From assembly GCA_003140655.1 (NCBI GenBank), contig PLKR01000276.1, forward strand, positions 398 to 9,785: a stretch of 9,388 nucleotides of DNA, written 5' to 3'. Below the pieces are notes generated by a model. That model did not search any database and was not told where the DNA came from. It saw only the letters and a list, made by a program, of their open reading frames with translations. Both the position numbers and the translations under genes were made by a program. The stretch comes from Acidobacteriaceae bacterium (GTDB taxonomy: Bacteria > Acidobacteriota > Terriglobia > Terriglobales > Acidobacteriaceae). Below are positions 1 to 4,787 of the stretch, piece by piece; position 1 is the first letter of the stretch, and each line of letters opens with the position of its first letter.

Positions 1-1
1 T

Positions 2-67
2 TTCGATAAGGAGACTAGGAGGAAGCCGCTGGCGTTTGCGGCGGACGCGGTGCGCTATGGGATTTGA
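2..67 (+). CDS. 3' end of an unidentified gene (partial)
   Basis: An open frame enters from the left edge and ends at TGA 65-67, giving a 21-residue tail that begins FDKETRRKPL and ends VRYGI. The composition is protein-like and codon choice is GC-rich in third positions. The DKETRR pattern resembles C-terminal tails of small acyl-CoA thioesterases, but 21 residues are far too few to assign a family. No other frame here gives a plausible product. The start lies outside the window. Confidence 0.4.
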   Translation, partial: FDKETRRKPLAFAADAVRYGI

Positions 68-283
68 ACGGCAGTCGGTTAGCGAATCGACCTGTGGGAG
101 AGCACTGGCGAAGTGGATTGATGGTGTGGCAATCGTTGATAGGGGCGCCAGTGCCAGCCGAAGCGTGTGCGAACCGGGGCGCAGCCGCCCTGCTTAAGTT
201 AGCGCTCATGGGGCTCAGCCCCATAGTCTTCATGCTCCATCGCCGGTTGATGGAAGCAGAGCCGGCGCCTGGTTTCGCACCCC
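68..283. other. Intergenic spacer with inverted repeats, no gene seen
   Basis: No convincing coding frame on either strand. It holds a 9-bp perfect inverted repeat (GCACTGGCG at 102-110 and its complement at 146-154, 35 nt apart), a tight GC-rich hairpin at 208-224 and a 6-bp stem at 236-254. The short frames spanning this stretch have low-complexity, arginine-rich translations typical of non-coding DNA. Confidence 0.5.
208..224. terminator. GC-rich hairpin, possible terminator of the TPR-like gene
   Basis: Perfect 7-bp stem ATGGGGC / GCCCCAT with a 3-nt TCA loop, about 60 bp past the stop of the minus-strand TPR-like reading frame. There is no T-run on either side, so it is not a canonical intrinsic terminator. 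The role is inferred from position only. Confidence 0.25.
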
Positions 284-776
284 TCATCGACTAGCGGCAA
301 CTTTCGCCTTCTGTCTCTGCCGCTCACGCTCGGCCTGCATTTCCTGGATGCTTTGCGCGACCAGTGGCGAGTGCAGCGCCTTGACCCAACTCGAATTCTC
401 CCACTCCGGCTGCCCGCCCAGTGCGATGTCGAAGTCACGCATCGCTTCGTTGTGTTCCTGCGCCTGCCAGTTTGCAACGGCTCGTACGATGGCCCTTTCG
501 GGATCCATTCTCTGTTCGTAGACACCGCCGTTCAGCGTCTGGAGCGCATCACCATACCGCCGGATTTCTATCTGCGCCCATGACAACCGGAGCCACAGGT
601 TCACATCTGTGGGGCGTTGCTGTACTGCTGCTGACAACAAGTCGACCGATTTCTGGTAATCCCATTCAAGTAGTGCCACCAGCCCAACTCCCCCATCCAC
701 ACTGGCGCTCGCTACTCTGCTGGAGTGCACTCTCCAGCTTGTGCGCGTCCTCAGGGTCTCCGGCCAACAGGCCCAG
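284..776 (-). pseudogene. TPR-like protein, frameshifted and 5'-truncated
   Basis: The minus-strand frame ending at TGA 284-286 reads WDYQKSVDLLSAAVQQRP, then LWLRLSWAQIEIRRYGDALQ and later ERAIVRAVANWQAQEHNEA. These are helix pairs with the W/LG/Y/A/P spacing of tetratricopeptide repeats, a protein-protein interaction fold. The C-terminus is a charged helix rich in Arg, Lys, Gln and Glu. Upstream, the helical pattern continues in a different frame (LGLLAGDPEDAHKLESALQQ, about 714-776) and joins near the five-C run at 690-694. That indicates a one-base frameshift. Before that segment nothing TPR-like remains, so the N-terminus is missing. An alternative is a short intact gene from GTG 728-730 (148 residues), but its first dozen residues look non-native and I see no ribosome binding site. 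Function unknown. Confidence 0.5.
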
Positions 777-781
777 CCCAG

Positions 782-868
782 ATTGTGCTGTGGGTCTCCT
801 CAGCGATCTACGCCGTCGGCTTCTTCGTGGCGTACGTTTTGGGGCCGATATTGACGAGGCTCGACCGA
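782..868 (+). pseudogene. Possible C-terminal fragment of a membrane protein
   Basis: On the + strand a frame ending at TGA 866-868 reads IVLWVSSAIYAVGFFVAYVL followed by GPILTRLDR. That is one plausible transmembrane helix with a positively charged end. It abuts the point where the minus-strand TPR-like similarity stops (about 776), and upstream the same frame becomes proline- and glycine-rich and unconvincing. I read it as gene debris at a rearrangement junction. It may also be chance hydrophobicity, because 29 codons are short. Confidence 0.25.
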
Positions 869-912
869 TGATCCGCTCACGGCACGCCGGAGCAACGCAA
901 CCCCACCCCACC

Positions 913-1221
913 TTAGTGTCCATAGCGGGCGACGATTACGCCAACGATGGTGCCGCCGATTGCTCCCATGCCGATGATCGGCCCATAGGCTTTGGTTATA
1001 AGAGCGTCGGGAATGCTCAGGAGCAGGCCAAAGCATAGGCCGACCGCCCAACCGGGCCAAGGCAAACGGGCTGCACCGATTGCGAATCCAATTCCAAAAC
1101 GTGCAATGAAAGCCGCCGTGATTGCAGTTTTCTTGTCAGGGAAGCTCATCGGCAGCATGATTCCGATGTCGATAGCACCGAATACCAAACCACAGATGAC
1201 GCCAAGCAGGACTCTAGGCAT
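913..1221 (-). CDS. Small integral membrane protein of unknown function, 102 aa
   Basis: The start is ATG at 1219-1221, chosen because AGGAGAGG lies just upstream on the minus strand and the protein becomes hydrophobic immediately. The stop is TAA at 913-915. Four hydrophobic segments are visible: residues about 3-24, 35-51, 57-70 and 78-98. The halves look alike: LGVICGLVFGAIDIG with AAFIARFGIGFAIGAA in the first, and WAVGLCFGLLLSIPDA with GPIIGMGAIGGTIVGVI in the second. This suggests duplication of a two-helix hairpin. Small-xxx-small glycine motifs favour tight helix packing. I do not recognise a named family. It is transcribed divergently from the SRAP remnant, with 155 bp between the two starts, and appears intact, unlike its neighbours. 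Confidence 0.75.
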   Translation of the reverse strand: MPRVLLGVICGLVFGAIDIGIMLPMSFPDKKTAITAAFIARFGIGFAIGAARLPWPGWAVGLCFGLLLSIPDALITKAYGPIIGMGAIGGTIVGVIVARYGH

Positions 1222-1364
1222 GGATTCCTCTCCTATTAGGCTGCTACTCATTCGGGCGTGTCTAGTAAACCAACTAATTCTCTCAGTGTCCAGACTAAGT
1301 GCTGGAAGGGTATCCCGGTCTGAGAACTCGCCGCCTCGAACGAACTTGCCCACGCAGGCCGATC

Positions 1365-1376
1365 TATAATCTCCTG
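1365..1376 (+). promoter_or_regulatory. -10 box TATAAT abutting the SRAP start (leaderless?)
   Basis: A perfect TATAAT at 1365-1370 lies only 6 bp before the ATG at 1377. Transcription would therefore begin at or next to the start codon, giving a leaderless message. No purine-rich ribosome binding site fits between them. The nearest -35-like hexamer (TTGCCC, 1346-1351) is too close, at 13 bp. The -10 is seen directly; leaderless expression is inferred. Confidence 0.35.
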
Positions 1377-1613
1377 ATGTGCGGACGCTACCGATTGTCA
1401 CGGCGAAAGCAGATGGTTGAGGAATACTTCGAGACAGCATCCGATGAACCCGAGTGGAATCCCCGCGCCCTGCAGAGAAAGGCCAGCCGAGTGACCGCCT
1501 TCACTGCCGAGCAGTCCGTTCTCTGCAGTCCGGTTTGTCGAGGAAGAATCGCGAAATACGGGCATGTTTCGCGTATTTCGGAGGAAAGGGCGGCGAAATT
1601 TCTCTGCCGTTAA
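1377..1613 (+). pseudogene. SRAP (YedK/HMCES) family gene truncated after codon 30
   Basis: The frame opens with MCGRYRLSRRKQMVEEYFET and then DEPEWNPR, the N-terminus of SOS-response-associated peptidase (SRAP) proteins. These form a stable DNA-protein crosslink at abasic sites in single-stranded DNA. Cys2, the crosslinking nucleophile after Met removal, is present. In family members the WNPR-type segment is followed by YNIAPTQ and roughly 170-200 more residues, including the active-site Asn, Glu and His (N75, E105 and H160 in E. coli YedK). Here similarity stops at Arg30 (about 1466) and the frame runs 48 codons into the long direct repeat before TAA at 1611-1613. The product cannot be an active SRAP protein. 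The missing remainder is not elsewhere in this window. Confidence 0.8.
1552..1580. other. Conserved hairpin in left repeat
   Basis: Inverted repeat CGAAATACG (1552-1560) and CGTATTTCG (1572-1580) around an 11-nt centre containing GGCATGTTT. The right repeat has the equivalent at 8605-8629. The two copies differ in sequence at the stem ends but both keep nine paired bases, so folding seems to be retained. Confidence 0.6.
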
Positions 1614-1620
1614 GACTTGC

Positions 1621-1648
1621 TGGCGGAGGGAGTGTGATTCGAACTCGC
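1621..1648 (-). other. tRNA 3'-end-like segment (degenerate), left repeat
   Basis: Read on the minus strand, the 28 nt run from GCGAGTTCGAATC to CTCCGCCA. This is the layout of a tRNA T-arm (GTTCGAATC) followed by an acceptor 3' strand and encoded CCA, most like serine or leucine tRNAs. The T-stem does not pair fully (GCGAG against CACAC), and no D-arm or anticodon arm lies upstream on that strand. It is therefore a fragment, not a tRNA gene. Such fragments are typical scars or crossover sites of integrative elements. Confidence 0.5.
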
Positions 1649-2069
1649 ATTACCGTTTTGAATTCCGCAACCCCCGACGTTTGCCTAACTTGCAGGCAGT
1701 GCAGCACTTAACCAGAGAATCAACAGGCAGTGACTGGCCGCTAGGTCGACAAAAAACACCCCATCTCTTCCTCCGCTCATCAAGGCGAACGGTATACGAT
1801 AGTGTGGCTGAAAGTGGTCACCTTGGTGCCTTGGCAAAGGGCCGACATTGGGTGCGCAATGACTACTTGCTTGGGCGCTCAGTCCGCTTTCCGCTGAGCG
1901 AGCTCACAAGAAGGCAAATAAATCGAGATTCTCAGAGATTCTTGCTCATGCTTTTCCGGATTACTTCCGCCAGTTGGCCGGAAAATGGAGTTTCCACCTG
2001 TGCGATCGTTTCCGAGTTGTCCTTCGAGGGCAATCGCGATTACATCTCATATGCCGACTTGTCAGTACC

Positions 2070-2262
2070 AATCTCTTGATGGCGGGAGCGGACTAACCGA
2101 ATTGACGACAATTCGGAAGCCATCAATGACCCAGATCGTGAATGCGGGTGAATTACAATACATCCATTGAGCGTGAGTCGCAGTCTCACCTAGGAGGATG
2201 ATACCGACGACGGAGCTTGGCGAAGTGCTCGTTAAGTTGAGCACTCGTTCGAGATCCAGTCA
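2070..2262. promoter_or_regulatory. Leader region of the efflux operon
   Basis: About 190 bp between the left repeat and the first efflux gene carry three inverted repeats: CCGAATTG-ACGA-CAATTCGG at 2097-2116 (perfect 8-bp arms, the best operator candidate), GTGAG / CTCAC at 2173-2189, and AGTGCTC / GAGCACT at 2224-2245. A possible -10 TACAAT lies at 2154-2159, without a good -35. A strong AGGAGG at 2192-2197 is not at working distance from any convincing start: it abuts ATG 2198, which opens a 47-codon frame overlapping czcC and lacking protein character. Promoter assignment is uncertain. Confidence 0.4.
2097..2116. promoter_or_regulatory. 20-bp palindrome upstream of the efflux operon
   Basis: Perfect dyad with arms CCGAATTG and CAATTCGG and a 4-nt ACGA centre. 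Its size and symmetry suit the binding site of a dimeric regulator such as a MerR-, ArsR- or TetR-type protein. No regulator gene is present in the window, so the partner is unknown. It could equally be a small RNA hairpin. Confidence 0.4.
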
Positions 2263-3555
2263 GTGCGCTTTGATCTCAACCTTATGCCAGATAGGTACGT
2301 TCGGATATCCGCCCTGGCTACGATATTTCTCCCGCTGCTAGTCGGGGTAGTCAGTGCGCAAAATACGACGCTGATCAGTCTTGATCAAGCCATCGACCTG
2401 GCACTAGCGCACAACCATTCCATCAAAGCTACGCGAACTCTGATTCTGCAGAATCAAGCCCAAGAGATTACAGCAAACCTGCGCCCCAATCCCACTCTTG
2501 GAGCTGATAGCCAGTTCGTCCCATTTTTCAGTCCGCAGGATTTTTCTGGGGAAAACCTGAATGAGACTCAGCAGTTTGATATTGGGATCGGGTACCTGTT
2601 TGAACGTGGTCACAAGCGGCCGCGTCGACTGCAAGCCGCTCGCGATCAAACCGCTGTCACACGGGCCCAAGTCGCTGACGCCGAACGAACTCTAGCTTTC
2701 AACGTAGGCCAGCAGTTCGTCAGCGTCTTACTGGCGGAATCCACTCTTCAGTTCGCGCTTCAAGATCTACGGGGCTTCCAGCAAACGGTCGATATTAGCG
2801 AGACACAGCTCAAGGCGGGTTACATCGGTGAAGGCGACTATCTTAAGATCAAGCTGCAGCTTCTGCAGTTTCAGACCGATGTGTCCTCTGCCCGTCTAGC
2901 GAAAGTGCAAGCGCTTGTCGGTCTGCGCGAGTTCCTGGGCTACAACGCGGTGCCGGCTGATTTTGACGTGATTGGCGATCTGGCGTATCAACCGCTCAAG
3001 ACGAACCTTGAAGACTTGCAGATGAAGGCAATGCGTGAGCGTCCCGATTTTCGTGCGGCGGAATTGGGGACAACCGCGGCCCAGAGTCAGATCCTACTGG
3101 CCAAAGCGAACGCCAAGGTGGACGTAAATGGCACGTACGACTTCACCCATGTTTCCGGTGAGAACACGGCTTCGATCTTTGCGAATTTTGAGCTGCCGAT
3201 CTTCAACCGCAATCAAGGAGAGATCGCGCGTACCGGTTATGTGCTGACTCAGGCGCAAGAGCAGCAGCAAGCGGTCAGCGATACGGTTCTCTCCGACGTG
3301 GCCAATGCTTATGAGGCTGTGAGGAGCAATGACGAAGTGGTGCAACTCTATACTTCCGGGTACCTCAAGCAAGCGCAGGATTCGCGTGACATCAGCGAAT
3401 ATGCGTATGAGCGCGGCGCTGCCAGCCTGTTGGATTTTCTCGACGCGGAGCGCAGCTACAGGTCCGTTCAACTGGCCTACCGCCAAGCGCTGGCCTCGTA
3501 TATGACCGCTGTTGAGCAACTGAAGGAAGCTGTGGGAACGAGGAACCTGCCATGA
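2263..3555 (+). CDS. czcC: TolC-family outer-membrane efflux channel (CzcC/CusC-like)
   Basis: This is the outer-membrane duct of a tripartite RND efflux system; three copies would form the barrel and periplasmic tunnel that docks with the adaptor. The 430 residues are normal for the family. A signal peptide spans about residues 11-32 (RYVR, hydrophobic core, VVSA then Q), and no lipobox is seen. Two outer-membrane efflux repeats follow. Family signatures are NLRPNPTL (72-79), ERGHKRPRRLQAA (114-126), LPIFNRNQGEI (311-321) and YERGAASLLDFLDAER (382-397), with long coiled-coil helices between. The start is unclear: GTG 2263 has a weak GAGA upstream, while ATG 2284 gives a neat 25-residue signal peptide but no ribosome binding site. 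An in-frame stop at 2233-2235 limits extension. The last codon overlaps the adaptor's ATG (ATGA), so the two are translationally coupled. Metal specificity cannot be read from this subunit; the czc label comes from the pump. Confidence 0.88.
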   Translation: MRFDLNLMPDRYVRISALATIFLPLLVGVVSAQNTTLISLDQAIDLALAHNHSIKATRTLILQNQAQEITANLRPNPTLGADSQFVPFFSPQDFSGENLNETQQFDIGIGYLFERGHKRPRRLQAARDQTAVTRAQVADAERTLAFNVGQQFVSVLLAESTLQFALQDLRGFQQTVDISETQLKAGYIGEGDYLKIKLQLLQFQTDVSSARLAKVQALVGLREFLGYNAVPADFDVIGDLAYQPLKTNLEDLQMKAMRERPDFRAAELGTTAAQSQILLAKANAKVDVNGTYDFTHVSGENTASIFANFELPIFNRNQGEIARTGYVLTQAQEQQQAVSDTVLSDVANAYEAVRSNDEVVQLYTSGYLKQAQDSRDISEYAYERGAASLLDFLDAERSYRSVQLAYRQALASYMTAVEQLKEAVGTRNLP

Positions 3556-4721
3556 ACGTTGGCACCAGCCGTTGGCGGCGATTGGCTGCACTGGCCGCTG
3601 TGTCGGTGGCGATGTGGCTCGTACTGACCTCCTGTCAGGGTTCAGGCCCGAATCTCGTCAACTCTGGCGGCGCAAATAACTCAAACAATCCTGAGCTATT
3701 TACCATCCCGCAGGACCAAATGTCGCACGTGCAGGTGCTGCTGGTGCAGCCCACGACGCTGACCCGATCCCTACGGCTGACTGGGTCTGTGGCTTACAAC
3801 AGCTTTCGCACCACACCGGTCATCACTCAGGTAAGCGGACCGGTCAGCAGGGTAGTGGTTGTCCCAGGGCAAAAAGTAACTCAGGGCGAGCCCATGTTGT
3901 ACGTGGCGAGTCCTGATTACTCGCAACTCCGCACAAACTATTTGAAGGCGATTGCTGCCTATGCCCTGGCACAAAAGGCTAACGCCCGAGCCGAAGACTT
4001 GTATCAGCATCACGCGATTGCAGAGCAGAATGTGGAGCAGGCGCAGTCGGCTGAGGTGCAAGCCAGCGGCGACCTAATCGCGGCGCAAGCTGCATTGAAA
4101 GTTATGGGAGTTTCCGATCCCGACGCACTTGTGAAAGCTCCGCCCTCTTTTGAGGTTCCGGTAAAGGCGCCGATTGGCGGCCTGGTGGTTGAGCAGGATG
4201 TTTCCGCCGGGCAGCTCATCCAACCCGGCACCACGCAATGTTTCATGATTTCCGACGTCAGCACCGTCTGGGTTCTGGTCAATATCTATCAGAAGGATAT
4301 GCCCTACGTGCGCGTGGGAGATCAGGTGACCATTCAGACGGATACTTATCCTGAAGTGTTCCATGGGCGCATTGCGTACGTGGCAGCGTCCCTGGATCCG
4401 AGCACGCGCACGCTGCAGGCACGCATCGAGACCAATAATCCCGGCGAAAAACTGAAGAAAGATATGTACGTGGTTGCAAACGTAAACACGGGCACGATAC
4501 AAAATGCCATTGCGCTACCAGATGCAGCTGTCCTGCGCGATAGCGAGAACCAGCCTTTTGTTTATGCTGCGGCATCTGCGAACCAGTTTGGCAGACGCTC
4601 GGTGACGCTGGGAGAAAGTTTGAACGGACAGACGCAGATTACCAGCGGACTGAAAGCTGGTGACCGGGTCATCGGAAATGGCAGCTTGTTTCTGCAGTTC
4701 GGGAACTCACTGCAGCGCTAG
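3552..4721 (+). CDS. czcB: RND periplasmic adaptor lipoprotein (CzcB/CusB-like)
   Basis: This membrane-fusion protein bridges pump and channel. The 389 residues begin with a lipoprotein signal peptide: WRR, then a hydrophobic stretch and lipobox LTSC, with Cys28 as the lipidation site and Gln at +2. Domains in order: first half of the lipoyl/barrel-sandwich domain (VVVVPGQKVTQGEPML, 101-116); alpha-hairpin (about 122-185, heptad-like and Ala/Gln-rich, ending in AAQAALKVMGV); second lipoyl half (VPVKAPIGGLVVEQDVSAG, 202-220); beta-barrel (TVWVLVNIYQKDMPYVRVGD, 238-257); the CusB-type LDPSTRTLQARIE segment (281-293) with LKKDMYV; and a membrane-proximal domain (about 318-385). No extra N-terminal metal-binding or YHS domain is seen. 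The start overlaps the czcC stop by 4 bp. A hairpin and a 66-bp gap separate it from the pump gene. Confidence 0.9.
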   Translation: MNVGTSRWRRLAALAAVSVAMWLVLTSCQGSGPNLVNSGGANNSNNPELFTIPQDQMSHVQVLLVQPTTLTRSLRLTGSVAYNSFRTTPVITQVSGPVSRVVVVPGQKVTQGEPMLYVASPDYSQLRTNYLKAIAAYALAQKANARAEDLYQHHAIAEQNVEQAQSAEVQASGDLIAAQAALKVMGVSDPDALVKAPPSFEVPVKAPIGGLVVEQDVSAGQLIQPGTTQCFMISDVSTVWVLVNIYQKDMPYVRVGDQVTIQTDTYPEVFHGRIAYVAASLDPSTRTLQARIETNNPGEKLKKDMYVVANVNTGTIQNAIALPDAAVLRDSENQPFVYAAASANQFGRRSVTLGESLNGQTQITSGLKAGDRVIGNGSLFLQFGNSLQR

Positions 4722-4744
4722 CCTCAAGGCGCCAGACTTTGAGG
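4722..4744 (+). promoter_or_regulatory. Hairpin in the adaptor-pump gap
   Basis: Immediately after the adaptor stop, CCTCAA (4722-4727) pairs with TTGAGG (4739-4744) around an 11-nt loop. There is no T-run, so complete termination is unlikely. It could protect the 3' end of a processed czcCB message or tune pump expression. The palindromes GAACGTTC and GTTCGAAC follow at about 4746-4757. Function inferred from position. Confidence 0.3.
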
Positions 4745-4787
4745 AACGTTCGAACACTCTGGCAAGGATAGTGTCCACCAAAACGGA

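Larger units (their letters stand above)
1465..2069 (+). repeat. Long direct repeat, left copy (about 605 bp)
   Basis: This stretch aligns nearly end to end with 8517-9130. Both begin GCGCCCTGCAGAGAAA and end near GTACC. By eye about four bases in five agree, with small indels and several exactly conserved blocks, such as GGCAGTGACTGGCCGCTAGG. The copy holds a hairpin (1552-1580), a tRNA 3'-end-like stretch (1621-1648) and a pair of AGATTCT repeats at 1926-1932 and 1936-1942. There are no terminal inverted repeats and no evident target duplication. No transposase or integrase is encoded: the frame 1564-2079 is open, but differences from the other copy in that frame are mostly amino-acid changing. 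It interrupts the SRAP gene at its left edge. Confidence 0.85.

Noticed and set aside
421..1038. 205-codon + strand open frame
   Set aside because: It lies antisense to the TPR-like and membrane protein genes. The translation is low-complexity and rich in Arg, Ser, His and Pro.
1564..2079. 171-codon open frame through the left repeat, partly mirrored by a frame ending at 8833 in the right repeat (shared TRESTGSDWPLGR)
   Set aside because: It crosses the tRNA-like segment in the manner of well-known spurious CDSNP-type proteins. Most differences between the copies change the amino acid (for example E/D, H/R, F/L, P/R, Q/R, H/Q), and the right copy stops early. This does not look like selection for protein.
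2154..2168. TACAATACATCC, which could encode Tyr-Asn and hinted at the missing SRAP YNIAPTQ segment
   Set aside because: The translation reads YNTSIERE and soon stops; there is no further SRAP similarity.
2198..2341. 47-codon frame starting directly after AGGAGG, as a leader peptide
   Set aside because: The ribosome binding site abuts ATG with no spacing, and the product (MIPTTELGEVLVKL...) overlaps czcC without recognisable features. Kept only as a note in the leader region.
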